In this document: in pieces, positions 18,518-26,915 of the stretch
How the letters are laid out: the number at the start of each line of letters is the position of its first letter
How positions within the stretch are numbered: position 1 is the stretch's first letter
NCBI RefSeq assembly: GCF_014529985.1
Contig: NZ_JACVMU010000002.1
Coordinates: forward strand, 124,001 to 188,000
DNA: 64,000 nucleotides
Source: Leucobacter sp. cx-42
GTDB lineage: Bacteria; Actinomycetota; Actinomycetes; Actinomycetales; Microbacteriaceae
Direction of reading: 5' to 3'
Program-made: the position numbers and the translations under genes
Notes under the pieces: model-generated
Databases searched by the model: none
Seen by the model: the letters and a program-made list of their open reading frames with translations, nothing else
Told to the model about the DNA's origin: nothing

Positions 18518-18964
18518 TTAAACAGCCGGGCAGAACGACGGAAGCAGGTCGGCAGGGGTGCCGGCCGGGCAGGGGTTCAGCGTGTAGATCACGAGCGTGC
18601 CGAGAAGGACCAGCACAGCAACCGAGATGAAGAGCAGAACCTTGAGGGTCTTTGCGACACCGGGGCGCGTGACGTAGTCGTTCACGATGGTGCGCATGCC
18701 GTTGCCGCCGTGGATGAGTGCGAGCCACAGCAGGAGGGTGTCCCAGACCTGCCAGAACGGGCTTGCAAGCTTGCCAGCGACGAAACCGAAGTTGATTGCG
18801 TGAACGCCGCCCTCAGTGAGGAGGAGGTTCGATGCGAGGTGACCGAATACGAGCACGACGAGCAGAACGCCCGAAACGCGCATGTAGATCCAGCCCCACT
18901 TCTCCCAGTTCGTGTTCTTCTTCGCAGCCTTCTGCGAGCGGGGAGCTTCAATAGTCATAGCCAT
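18518..18964 (-). CDS. sdhD: Succinate dehydrogenase membrane anchor subunit
   Basis: The 148-residue protein has three hydrophobic segments (about residues 35-55, 70-90 and 108-130) and the pattern of actinobacterial SdhD, including a His in GHLAS and LALIHGGNGMR. It helps anchor SdhAB and forms the quinone and heme site with SdhC. The ATG at 18964 follows GAGGAG; upstream in-frame starts would lie inside sdhC. Position second in sdhCDAB supports the call. Confidence 0.88.
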   Translation of the reverse strand: MAMTIEAPRSQKAAKKNTNWEKWGWIYMRVSGVLLVVLVFGHLASNLLLTEGGVHAINFGFVAGKLASPFWQVWDTLLLWLALIHGGNGMRTIVNDYVTRPGVAKTLKVLLFISVAVLVLLGTLVIYTLNPCPAGTPADLLPSFCPAV

Positions 18965-18981
18965 GTTGTTTTCTCCTCGCC

Positions 18982-19395
18982 TTAGTGACCGAACACGTTC
19001 ATGAGGTGACGCGGCAGGAAGCCGGCCATCGTTACTGCCCACAGCGCGATAACGACCCAGAACATGGTCTTCTGGTACTTGGGACCCTTGCTCCAGGAAT
19101 CAACGAGGATCACTCGGATGCCGTTGTATGCGTGGAACACGATCGCTGCAACGAGAGCTGCCTCGCCAAGACCCATGATCGGGGTCTTGTAGACGCTCAT
19201 CACCGCGTTGTAGCCCTCGGGGCTCACACGAATGAGTGCAGTGTCAAGCACGTGTACGAGAAGGAAGAAGAAGATCGCAACACCGGTGATACGGTGCAAC
19301 ACCCACGACCACATTCCTTCGTTACCGCGATAGAGCGTGCCGCCGACTTTCGTCTTCGGCTTCGCCGCCGCGGCCTGTGCAGTTTGGGCTGTCAC
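18982..19395 (-). CDS. sdhC: Succinate dehydrogenase cytochrome b556 subunit
   Basis: The 137-residue protein has LYRGNEGMWSWVLHRITGVAIFFFLLVHVLDTA, read in two parts, where the S-x3-HR-x-TG signature and the heme-ligand His (LLVHVLD) are conserved, followed by two further membrane segments with AIVFHAYNGIR. The GTG start at 19395 follows a strong AAGGAGG; the open frame upstream has no such site. It is the first gene of the sdh operon, so the promoter lies in 19396-19627. Confidence 0.92.
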   Translation of the reverse strand: MTAQTAQAAAAKPKTKVGGTLYRGNEGMWSWVLHRITGVAIFFFLLVHVLDTALIRVSPEGYNAVMSVYKTPIMGLGEAALVAAIVFHAYNGIRVILVDSWSKGPKYQKTMFWVVIALWAVTMAGFLPRHLMNVFGH

Positions 19396-19536
19396 GAGCT
19401 TCCTCCTTAGCTCCGCATGCGCCGACGTCGCCGGCGTTTGAAGATGAGAACGGTGCTTCGACGCAAGAAATCCGCTCGCCGCCAACAGGGCACACGAACG
19501 GGTCGCGGGCATCGAAGTAGAGTTCCGCTGCCTTCC

Positions 19537-19542
19537 ATTATG
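19537..19542 (-). promoter_or_regulatory. Possible -10 element for the sdh operon
   Basis: CATAAT on the minus strand lies about 140 bases before sdhC in the 232-base divergent gap shared with the guanylyltransferase gene. No convincing -35 is visible, so this is tentative. Confidence 0.3.
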
Positions 19543-19627
19543 ACACCATGTTTGCCCCGATGATGTCCCACAGACTTCTGGTTTTCCCTACAGCGCTCCG
19601 AAAGTGATCCACGTAAGCTTAGGAGCC

Positions 19628-20764
19628 ATGACTGATTCGACTGTCACCAGCTCCGCTCTTGATCGCCTGACGTGCGTGATCCCCGCTGGAGGTGTCGGTT
19701 CTCGACTGTGGCCACTTTCCCGTGCAAACGCACCGAAGTTTCTGCTTGATCTCACTGGTTCTGGCGATTCTCTCCTCCGCGCAACGTGGGATCGACTCGC
19801 GCCAATTGCGCCGGCAGAGCGCATCATGGTCGTCACCGGAAACGCTCACCGCGAGTCAGTTCAGGTACAGCTTCCCGATCTCCTTTCTTCCAATCTCATT
19901 ACGGAGTCTGAGCCGAAAGATTCTTCTGCAGCTGTCGGTCTTGCGGCAGCAATCCTTGAACTGCGCGATCCCGATGCGATCATCGGCTCGTTCGCTGCAG
20001 ACCATGTGATTCGCGGCGATGTGCTCTTCCGGCGCGCGGTAACGACCGCGGCGCACGCGGCAGATCAGGGTTCCATCGTCACGATCGGCATCCATCCAAG
20101 CCATCCCTCGACGGGGTTCGGCTACATCGCTTGTGGCCCTGCACGGAGTGACATCGCACCGTTCGACGTGTACAGCGTGACCGAGTTCGTCGAGAAGCCC
20201 GACCAGGCCCGCGCAGAACAGTACCTCGAGAGCGGCAACTACCTGTGGAACGCAGGCATGTTTATCGCTCGCGCGACCGTGCTGCTCGACCAGATGGCAG
20301 AATCACGCCCGGAGCTCGTTGCAGCGCTCCGCGAGATGGCGGCTTCGTGGGACACGAAGAAGGGTGCCGCGGTACGCGAGTGCCTCTGGCCGACACTTGA
20401 GAAGATCGCAATCGACTATACGGTTGCCGAGCCTGCAGCAGCGGCGGGCAAGATGGTTTGCGTCGCCGCACACTTCGACTGGGATGATGTCGGTGACTTC
20501 GCCTCCGTCGCAAACCTGCTTACCCGCGGCCGCGGCAGTGGGAGCGACCTCGCCGTGCTCGGTGATGGCGCCCAGGTACTGTCTGACGCGTCGAGTGGCA
20601 TCGTTGTCTCTGAGAGTGACCGCCTGGTCGCTCTCGTTGGCGTCGAAGATGCCGTAGTCGTCGACACGCAAGATGTACTACTCGTCACCACGAAGGCACG
20701 CGCACAAGACGTCAAGAAGCTCGTCGAACGCATGCGCGTCACTGGCGGCGGCCACCTGCTGTAG
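19628..20764 (+). CDS. Mannose-1-phosphate guanylyltransferase
   Basis: The 378-residue nucleotidyltransferase has the signature AGGVGSRLWPLSRANAPKFL near the N-terminus, the metal-binding GSFAADHVI, FVEKPD and the sugar-binding NYLWNAGMF. It makes GDP-mannose from GTP and mannose-1-phosphate. The length is that of a stand-alone enzyme without the phosphomannose isomerase domain found in long ManC. The ATG at 19628 follows TTAGGAG. GDP-mannose likely feeds mannosylated wall lipids or the glycopolymer whose genes open this window. It is divergent from sdh. Confidence 0.92.
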   Translation: MTDSTVTSSALDRLTCVIPAGGVGSRLWPLSRANAPKFLLDLTGSGDSLLRATWDRLAPIAPAERIMVVTGNAHRESVQVQLPDLLSSNLITESEPKDSSAAVGLAAAILELRDPDAIIGSFAADHVIRGDVLFRRAVTTAAHAADQGSIVTIGIHPSHPSTGFGYIACGPARSDIAPFDVYSVTEFVEKPDQARAEQYLESGNYLWNAGMFIARATVLLDQMAESRPELVAALREMAASWDTKKGAAVRECLWPTLEKIAIDYTVAEPAAAAGKMVCVAAHFDWDDVGDFASVANLLTRGRGSGSDLAVLGDGAQVLSDASSGIVVSESDRLVALVGVEDAVVVDTQDVLLVTTKARAQDVKKLVERMRVTGGGHLL

Positions 20765-20776
20765 GCGTACGCCTAC
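20761..20776. repeat. Perfect 16-bp palindrome at the end of the guanylyltransferase gene
   Basis: GTAGGCGTACGCCTAC reads identically on both strands, includes the TAG stop of the guanylyltransferase gene and ends just before the stop of the convergent XRE gene. It has no loop, so it may be a protein site or chance; it is the only candidate for separating the two transcripts. Confidence 0.5.
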
Positions 20777-20777
20777 G

Positions 20778-21020
20778 TTATCGCTCGTCCACGCTCGGAG
20801 CGCTTATCTCTCGGTGAAACGACAAGAGGTCACCAGGTTGACAATCGAGAGCTTCGCAGATTGCTTCAAGGGTTGAGAACCGTATCGCTTTGGCGTGGTT
20901 ATTCTTCAACAACGAGAGATTCACCACAGAAACCCCAACACGCTTCGAGAGCTCCGTCAGCGTCATTCCGCGCTCGGCGAGACGCGCATCCAGGGAAACG
21001 ACAATGCGTGTCTCTGGCAA
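20778..21020 (-). CDS. Small XRE/Cro-type DNA-binding regulator (YozG-like)
   Basis: The 80-residue protein is almost entirely one helix-turn-helix domain: LAERGMTLTELSKRVGVSVVNLSLLKNNHAKAIRFSTLEAICEALDC (read in parts), followed by QPGDLLSF. Such single-domain XRE proteins usually accompany a membrane protein of the DUF2975 type, and here the preceding gene is a small four-segment membrane protein. The TTG start at 21020 directly abuts the upstream stop and has GGGGTGG before it. It probably represses its own operon, and a palindrome covers the start of the first gene. Confidence 0.85.
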   Translation of the reverse strand: MPETRIVVSLDARLAERGMTLTELSKRVGVSVVNLSLLKNNHAKAIRFSTLEAICEALDCQPGDLLSFHREISAPSVDER

Positions 21021-21662
21021 CTAGACCACCCCATCAGCTTCACTTGCGAATCGACCGCTCGTTCGCATCGACCATCCAATCACAGCAATACCGATTCCCA
21101 CGAACACGGGCACAGCATTCAGTCCTGACAAGAATCCCGGCTCAAGCCAGTCACCGGATCGGGCGTACAGGTCAATCGACAGCGACTCGGCCGCGAACTT
21201 TTGCGCCTTCCCTGCGAGCAGTGATCCTGCAGCAAGGAGCAATCCTCCCGAGACCGTGAGACCCGCGAGTACATTCCATCGCAGCTTGCCAACAAACAGT
21301 AGGAGAATCGCAACAATTGCGAGGAGCGCAAGCAAAATTGTCACTGGATACTCGATCAAAGCGGCGGTTCGGAACAACCCAATCAGGTCGGCCGACACGT
21401 GAGTTACTCCCACATCGGCATAGCCGTTCGCCAAATAGTCAACCTGATCTCCCCACTTCTGCCCCATTTGTTCTATCTCATCAAATGGAAGCGGGATGCT
21501 TGCGTGCACTTGACCAAGCGCGAGTTGCCGCAGGGTTTGAGCAAGATTGTTGCATGCAAATACCGCAGCTCCGACGGCAAACAACAGGCCAACCCAACCC
21601 ATGGTGACCGTGGACATCGAGCGCCGAACTAGCGGTGATTCATTACGTTTATCATTACGCAT
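21021..21662 (-). CDS. Four-segment membrane protein paired with the XRE regulator (DUF2975-like)
   Basis: The 213-residue protein has hydrophobic segments near residues 18-40, 100-120, 128-150 and 185-205, with a soluble stretch between the first two. This arrangement and the adjacent single-domain XRE gene match the DUF2975/XRE pairs common in Gram-positive bacteria, whose function is not established. The ATG at 21662 is preferred to the longer frame because it sits within an operator-like palindrome and six bases after a possible -10 (TATCGT), which would give a leaderless message. Family assignment rests on topology and neighbour, not on clear motifs. Confidence 0.7.
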   Translation of the reverse strand: MRNDKRNESPLVRRSMSTVTMGWVGLLFAVGAAVFACNNLAQTLRQLALGQVHASIPLPFDEIEQMGQKWGDQVDYLANGYADVGVTHVSADLIGLFRTAALIEYPVTILLALLAIVAILLLFVGKLRWNVLAGLTVSGGLLLAAGSLLAGKAQKFAAESLSIDLYARSGDWLEPGFLSGLNAVPVFVGIGIAVIGWSMRTSGRFASEADGVV

Positions 21663-21677
21663 GACATAACGATAAAC
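21647..21677 (-). promoter_or_regulatory. Operator-like inverted repeat over the start codon of the XRE partner gene
   Basis: GTTTATCATTA (21647-21657) and TAACGATAAAC (21667-21677) are inverted copies with a single mismatch around a nine-base centre that contains the ATG start. It is AT-rich in GC-rich surroundings. A likely binding site for the downstream XRE protein. Confidence 0.5.
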
Positions 21678-21726
21678 ATAAAGCCTGAGAGTCGCCCGAG
21701 CGTTCAGGTGCACCCGCACTCACGCC

Positions 21727-22431
21727 CTAGTCGCTGTAGAGCACGAACGGGTAGCGCTCAGAACGCACCGCGTGCGCCTGCGCTCCGCGGTACCGATCAC
21801 CGGTCTCGTACTCATCCGACGACGAGACGACGACTCGACCACTCAAATTCACGAGGGTTGCATCAGTCAGCCCGAGCCCGCGCTCAAGCAGCTGCTCTTC
21901 GATGTCACCGACGAGCACGTCAGCGCACACCACACCCCAGAAGCTGCCATCAACAGTGACCGGCACGGTTGAGGTAATGGTCACTTCATTCGAGCACAGG
22001 TAATCAACAAACGGGCCGGCACTATGCCGCTCCCCCGTCTCGCGCGGAACGCGATACCACTCGAGACGCTCAAGGTCGATGGCTGCTTTGCCAGGACCAA
22101 AGGTCGAGGATGCCAGGAGCAGCTTCTCTGGCCCCTGCCACCAAGCGAGCGGGTTTCCTTCGGTAACCAGCGCATCGCTCGCGCAGAAGCCCGCACCGTA
22201 AATTGGGCGATCGCCAAAGTCCAGAATGCGATGCGCATCGGATTCGACGATTGTGGCCAGCTGCAGTCCAGTCAGACCCGCCTCAGCGTGCGGTCGAAGA
22301 TCTTCGATGAGGCCGGGGATCCACGCATCAAGCGGCGCAAAGACCCCGTCAAAGAAATGATCGACGCGTGCCATCGCCTCGCGTGCGACTGCATCACGCG
22401 CAGCGTGGTCTACCGACACGCTTTCACTCAA
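21727..22431 (-). CDS. Soluble single Cache-like (PDC) sensor-domain protein
   Basis: The 234-residue protein has no signal peptide or membrane segment. Its pattern, with a long N-terminal helix, then GAGFCASDALV, LAWWQGPE, EWYRVPRETG, GPFVDYLCSNEVTITSTVPV and GSFWGVVCADVLVGDIEEQL, is that of a Cache (PDC) ligand-binding domain, which usually sits outside the cell. The ATG overlaps the end of the FadR-type regulator gene by eight bases, so the two are coupled. It may bind the amine or amino acid imported by the divergent transporter and modulate the regulator; that is inference. A DNA-binding or catalytic domain is absent. Confidence 0.72.
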   Translation of the reverse strand: MSESVSVDHAARDAVAREAMARVDHFFDGVFAPLDAWIPGLIEDLRPHAEAGLTGLQLATIVESDAHRILDFGDRPIYGAGFCASDALVTEGNPLAWWQGPEKLLLASSTFGPGKAAIDLERLEWYRVPRETGERHSAGPFVDYLCSNEVTITSTVPVTVDGSFWGVVCADVLVGDIEEQLLERGLGLTDATLVNLSGRVVVSSSDEYETGDRYRGAQAHAVRSERYPFVLYSD

Positions 22432-23350
22432 GATCCACCTGCTCCATTGAATGTTGATCTGTGCGCTTCTGCTCAGCAGCCGCGCGTACTTCGCTGATTG
22501 ATTTACCGGCGAGCAACTCTGCTCGGAATCCTACAAGCCAGCGAACCGATCCTCGCACACTCTCGCGCACTGTGGTGCGCACAAGCTCAACATCGCCACT
22601 TTCTGTTGCGGAAATCTGTGCTGCCAAGAACGCGTGTGTCTGCTCTCGCGCCACACTGTCACCGTCCTGCAACGCAAGCAACGGCGTGAACTCCGTTTGC
22701 AACCTGACATGCTCTGTCGTCAGGCGCACCGACTGGCTCAGCGCCGACAATTCAAGCTGCACCTCGGTAATGCGTCGACGCCAGAGATCAGCGGGCAGCC
22801 CGCGCGCAGCGTCGAGCATCTCACGCACGACAGCGAGCTCATCGTCCGTCGCTCGCATGCACGCGTATTCCGCACACGCGGTCACGATCGTTTCGTAGTG
22901 CACACCAAGATCCGCGAGGGCGAGTCGGGGCAACTCCACGAGTGAGCGCGCATTCACTTCTTCCACCGCACCGTGGCTCGTACGCACAAAACTGCCGCCA
23001 TTGCGACCGCGTTTGGTGACAATGAGTTCACGCGTACGCAATACCCCAAGGGCCTCTCGCACGGTCACCACAGCGACACCAAACAGATGCGAGAGCTCCG
23101 TCTCGCTTGGCAACCGCTCACCCTCAACAAAAGCGCCGACCGTAATCGCCTGAATGATCCGCGAAATCACCAGTTCCGCGCGCCCCTCTTCACCAATTGG
23201 CGCGAAGGCTGCGGTGCGCAGACGGGAGGTGCCGTGGGCAATTCCATCTTCCGTGTCACCCAAATACGCCAGCTGCGCGGGGGTCTCAGTCACGTCGTCC
23301 TCCGAGCTCCTGTGGGTGCCAATCTTTGCTTCCGAGGACGAGTCTGGCAC
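22424..23350 (-). CDS. GntR-family (FadR subfamily) transcriptional regulator
   Basis: The 308-residue protein has a winged helix-turn-helix at about residues 58-125 (ISRIIQAITVGAFVEGERLPSETELSHLFGVAVVTVREAL, read in parts), followed by an all-helical FCD-type domain (residues 150-280). The first 50 residues are a non-conserved acidic extension. It is divergent from a polyamine-type ABC operon, 139 bases away, and coupled to a Cache-domain gene, so it probably controls that uptake operon and itself. The effector is unknown. Confidence 0.85.
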   Translation of the reverse strand: MPDSSSEAKIGTHRSSEDDVTETPAQLAYLGDTEDGIAHGTSRLRTAAFAPIGEEGRAELVISRIIQAITVGAFVEGERLPSETELSHLFGVAVVTVREALGVLRTRELIVTKRGRNGGSFVRTSHGAVEEVNARSLVELPRLALADLGVHYETIVTACAEYACMRATDDELAVVREMLDAARGLPADLWRRRITEVQLELSALSQSVRLTTEHVRLQTEFTPLLALQDGDSVAREQTHAFLAAQISATESGDVELVRTTVRESVRGSVRWLVGFRAELLAGKSISEVRAAAEQKRTDQHSMEQVDLE

Positions 23351-23489
23351 ACATCACCCGGCTGATCCTGTGTAACAACGTAACCGAACTGTGATCGAAA
23401 TTCTTGCTTTTCCGTCTAAAACATTTAATCCCATATGTTAGCTTTCATAGCATTCAAGTTTTCGACACCGTTGTTGAGGAGCCCGCGAC

Positions 23490-24578
23490 ATGGCCAATAA
23501 CTCCGCCCCCACACTCAATTCCAATGAGAGCGCGGTTTCCCTTCGCGGGATTCTCAAGCAGTTCGGTGATTTCACCGCGGTGAAGGACCTCGACATGGAG
23601 ATCCGCAACGGCGAATTCTTCTCGATGCTCGGTCCCTCGGGCTCGGGCAAGACCACGGTCCTCCGCATGATTGCTGGCTTCGAAGAGCCGACCGCGGGCC
23701 AGATCCTGCTGCACGGCACCGATGTCACGCGATCCGCCCCCTTTGACCGCGAGGTCAACACGGTCTTTCAGGACTACGCGCTGTTCCCCCACCTCTCGAT
23801 CGCAGAGAACGTTGGCTACGGCCTGAAGGTTCGCGGCGTTGCCAAGGCCGAGCGCGCGAAGCTCGTCGGCGAGGCACTCGAGCAGGTTCGCCTGAGCCAG
23901 GTCGCCGGCCGCAAGCCCTCGCAGCTCTCGGGCGGCCAGCGTCAGCGCATCGCGCTCGCTCGCGCACTCATCCTGCGCCCGAAGGTGCTCCTGCTCGATG
24001 AGCCGCTCGGCGCGCTCGATAAGCAGCTGCGCGAGCAGATGCAGGTTGAGCTCAAGCAGATTCAGCGCGAGGTCGGCATCACCTTCATCTTCGTCACGCA
24101 CGACCAGGAAGAGGCACTTACCCTCTCCGACCGCGTCGCCGTCTTCAACAACGGCAAGATCGAACAGGTCGCGTCACCGCGCGAGGTCTACGAATTCCCG
24201 GAGACCGAGTTCGTCGCTCGCTTCCTCGGCGTGACCAACATCATCTCCTCGGAACTTTCGCAGCGTTACTTCGGCAACGCAGATCTGCATAGCCTCCGCC
24301 CCGAGCGCGTCTCGCTCGTCGACGCGAGCGCTCCCGCAGCGAGCGAGGGCATCGTCGAGATCGCAGGCACCATCGCCGAAACCGTCTACGCGGGAGCACA
24401 CACTCGCTACCTCGTCGACGGCGCAGATGGCGAGCGATACATCTCGGAGGCGCAGAACGCGCATCTCCCCAGCACGAGCATCGCGATCCGCCGCGGCGAC
24501 AACGTCCGCCTGCAGTTCCCCCGCGAGTTCGCGACCGCGATCCCCGGCACCGCCGGCGCGCAGGCCGCTGCGGCCTAG
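23490..24578 (+). CDS. potA: Polyamine-type ABC transporter ATP-binding protein
   Basis: The 362-residue protein has Walker A GPSGSGKTT, Q-loop FQDYALFPHLS, signature LSGGQRQRIALARAL and Walker B VLLLDEPLGALD, followed from about residue 235 by a TOBE-type C-terminal domain, the layout of PotA/PotG. It powers import by the two permeases encoded downstream. The first 14 residues are non-conserved. It opens the operon potA-SBP-permease-permease. The symbol is by family; spermidine, putrescine or a related amine could be the substrate. Confidence 0.88.
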   Translation: MANNSAPTLNSNESAVSLRGILKQFGDFTAVKDLDMEIRNGEFFSMLGPSGSGKTTVLRMIAGFEEPTAGQILLHGTDVTRSAPFDREVNTVFQDYALFPHLSIAENVGYGLKVRGVAKAERAKLVGEALEQVRLSQVAGRKPSQLSGGQRQRIALARALILRPKVLLLDEPLGALDKQLREQMQVELKQIQREVGITFIFVTHDQEEALTLSDRVAVFNNGKIEQVASPREVYEFPETEFVARFLGVTNIISSELSQRYFGNADLHSLRPERVSLVDASAPAASEGIVEIAGTIAETVYAGAHTRYLVDGADGERYISEAQNAHLPSTSIAIRRGDNVRLQFPREFATAIPGTAGAQAAAA

Positions 24579-24662
24579 GGCGATCCGCGCCCCGCATCGC
24601 GGCCCCGCGCACCTCGCTCCCCAGCTTTCATACCCGTAAGACACATCAACAAAGGAGTTCTG

Positions 24663-25853
24663 ATGAACAAGAAAAAGGCACTCATTGCGCCGCTCGCAAT
24701 CGCGGCCGCACTGGGTCTCGTCCTGACCGGTTGCTCCAGCAGCGATGCTGGCGGATCCGGCGAAGCAGGCGGCCTCCAGATCGACGTCCCCGAGATCCCC
24801 ATGATGACGGAGCTCGGCGACCTCGAAAAGGAAGTCAACATCGTCGCATGGTCGGGCTTCGTTGAGCCCGCATGGTCGGATCAGTTCACCGCAGACACCG
24901 GCTGCGTCGTCAACCGCAAGGTTGCCGCAACCAGTGATGAAATGGTGACCCTCATGCGCACCGGAGAGTACGACCTCGTGTCGGCATCGGGTGACGCAAG
25001 CCTCCGCCTCATTGTTGACGGCAACGTCCAGCCGATCAACACCGATCTCATCCCGAACTTCGGTGACGACATCGTTCCCGGCATGCAGGGCCAGCTCTAT
25101 GACACCCTCAACGGCAATGCCTACGGCGTGCCGATCGGTCGCGGCGCAAACATCCTCCAGTACAACACCGACGTCGTCAAGGAAGCTCCCACGAGCTGGG
25201 ACGTCGTCTGGGAGAAGGACAGCCCGTACGCAGGCAAGATCGCTGCATACGACAGCCCCATCTACATCGCTGACGCAGCTATCTACCTCATGAAGCACCA
25301 GCCTGACCTGGGCATCACGAACCCCTACGCGCTCGATGCAGACCAGCTCGCAGCAGCAACCGAGCTCCTCAAGCAGCAGAACCCGATGGTGTCGGAGTAC
25401 TGGAGCCCTGCAACGAACGTCACTTCGTTCACCGGCGGCAACTCGGTCGTTGGCACCTCGTGGGAAGTGCTCCGCAAGGCAACCGGCGATGACGCAAAGT
25501 TCGCAAGTGTTCTCCCTGGAGAGGGAGCGACCGGCTGGTCAGACGCATGGATGCTCGCAGCTGACGCAAAGAGCCCCAACTGCGCATACGAGTGGATGAA
25601 CTACACCTCGGCACCCGAGGTGAACGGCGCAATCGCAATGAACTTCGGCATGGCACCCGCAAACGCCGCGTTCTGCGACACCAGCGACGAAGCAAAGGCA
25701 CACTGCGAGGCGTTCAACGCAACCGACGAGAACTACTACGACCAGGTGTGGTTCTGGACCACCCCGATCGACCAGTGCATCGACGGCCGCACCGACGTCC
25801 AGTGCACCAACTACCAGGACTGGACCAAGGCCTGGCAGACCGTGAAGGGCTAA
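24663..25853 (+). CDS. Polyamine-type ABC transporter substrate-binding lipoprotein
   Basis: The 396-residue protein starts with a lipoprotein signal ending GLVLTGCSSS (Cys at about residue 23). The mature part has the two-lobe PotD/PotF pattern: VNIVAWSGFVEPAW, GEYDLVSASGDASLRLI, GVPIGRGANILQYN and SWDVVWEKDSPYAGK. It captures the substrate at the outer face for the permease pair. AAAGGAG precedes the ATG. Several Cys residues near the C-terminus (CDTSDEAKAHC, CIDGRTDVQC) could form disulfides, unusual for PotD. Confidence 0.88.
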   Translation: MNKKKALIAPLAIAAALGLVLTGCSSSDAGGSGEAGGLQIDVPEIPMMTELGDLEKEVNIVAWSGFVEPAWSDQFTADTGCVVNRKVAATSDEMVTLMRTGEYDLVSASGDASLRLIVDGNVQPINTDLIPNFGDDIVPGMQGQLYDTLNGNAYGVPIGRGANILQYNTDVVKEAPTSWDVVWEKDSPYAGKIAAYDSPIYIADAAIYLMKHQPDLGITNPYALDADQLAAATELLKQQNPMVSEYWSPATNVTSFTGGNSVVGTSWEVLRKATGDDAKFASVLPGEGATGWSDAWMLAADAKSPNCAYEWMNYTSAPEVNGAIAMNFGMAPANAAFCDTSDEAKAHCEAFNATDENYYDQVWFWTTPIDQCIDGRTDVQCTNYQDWTKAWQTVKG

Positions 25854-25866
25854 CCACCCTTCATTC

Positions 25867-25903
25867 GTGGGGCGGATCGGACCGCTTTGGTGATCCGCCC
25901 CAC
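25867..25903 (+). terminator. Intercistronic hairpin after the substrate-binding gene
   Basis: Arms GTGGGGCGGATC (25867-25878) and its complement (25892-25903) with a 13-base loop lie between the binding-protein gene and the first permease. No T run follows, so it more likely stabilises the upstream mRNA or attenuates than fully terminates. Confidence 0.6.
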
Positions 25904-26005
25904 GGCACCCCTCTCATCGCGCGCGACTTCTCCTGAGCCAGCGCGACACCCCGCACGCAATACCGCGCGCTCCCCCCGCACGCAGCCAGTCAACGAGGAC
26001 ACCCC

Positions 26006-26890
26006 GTGAGTACTCCATCTCTTCTCGAACGCCGCCCGAAGCCGCTCTCGACCGCGCTCTACCGGCGCCCCAAGTCGCGCCTCGCAGCGCTGCTCACACT
26101 TCCTATGGTCTGGCTTGTGGGCGTCTACATCCTGTCGCTCGCGATGCTGCTCATCACAGCGTTCTGGACGACGGATCCATTCACTTCCCGCGTCAAGCCG
26201 GGCTTCACGCTTGAAAACTTCCAGGATCTCTTCACGATCCCCGCGTACCTCGCGACCGCAGGCCGCACGCTCGGCATTGCTCTCGCGGTGACCCTCATCT
26301 GTGCGCTCTTCGCGGTTCCCCTCGCCGTCTTCATGGCACAGGTTGCAGGTCCAAAGCTGCGCGCGGTGCTCGCAGTGCTCGTCACGCTCCCGCTCTGGGC
26401 CGGCTACCTCGTCAAGGTCATCGGCATGCGCCTCGTCTGGACCGAGCAGGGCTTCTTCAACTGGGCACTCGAACCGCTCGGTATTTCGGGTCCCGGTTTC
26501 GGCATCATCACCGTGACGCTCACGCTCGTCTACCTCTGGTTCCCGTACATGGCGATCCCGGTCTTCACCGCGGTCTCACAGATCCAGCCCAACCTGTTTG
26601 ACGCGTCTTCTGACCTTGGTGCCCGCGGTGGGCGCACGATCCGCACCGTCGTCACTCCCCTCCTCATGCCGTCGCTCATTGCCGGCTCGATCTTCACGTT
26701 CTCGCTCAGCCTCGGTGACTACATCGCTGCACAGTACGTCGGCGGCAGCACCCAGATGATCGGCACCGTCATTGCGCAGAACATCAACCTCAACCCGCCG
26801 CTCGCGGCAGCATTCGCGGTCGTCCCGATCGTGCTCGTCGTTGTCTACCTTTGGGCAGTCCGCCGCACCGGCGCGCTGAACAACCTGTAA
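26006..26890 (+). CDS. potB: Polyamine-type ABC transporter permease (PotB-like)
   Basis: The 294-residue membrane protein has six hydrophobic segments and the binding-protein-dependent permease loop (DASSDLGARGGRTIRTVVTPLLMPSL), with the EAA-type coupling motif degenerate at the Glu. ITAFWTTDPF and GYLVKVIGMRLVW fit PotB. The GTG start at 26006 follows GAGGAC. It pairs with the next gene to form the transport channel. Confidence 0.87.
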   Translation: MSTPSLLERRPKPLSTALYRRPKSRLAALLTLPMVWLVGVYILSLAMLLITAFWTTDPFTSRVKPGFTLENFQDLFTIPAYLATAGRTLGIALAVTLICALFAVPLAVFMAQVAGPKLRAVLAVLVTLPLWAGYLVKVIGMRLVWTEQGFFNWALEPLGISGPGFGIITVTLTLVYLWFPYMAIPVFTAVSQIQPNLFDASSDLGARGGRTIRTVVTPLLMPSLIAGSIFTFSLSLGDYIAAQYVGGSTQMIGTVIAQNINLNPPLAAAFAVVPIVLVVVYLWAVRRTGALNNL

Positions 26891-26915
26891 GCCCCAGGAA
26901 GTCGAAGGAAACATC

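Noticed and set aside
16071-18521. An 816-codon open frame on the plus strand
   Set aside because: It lies entirely opposite sdhA and sdhB, has no family motif, and is produced by the strong third-position GC bias of those genes.
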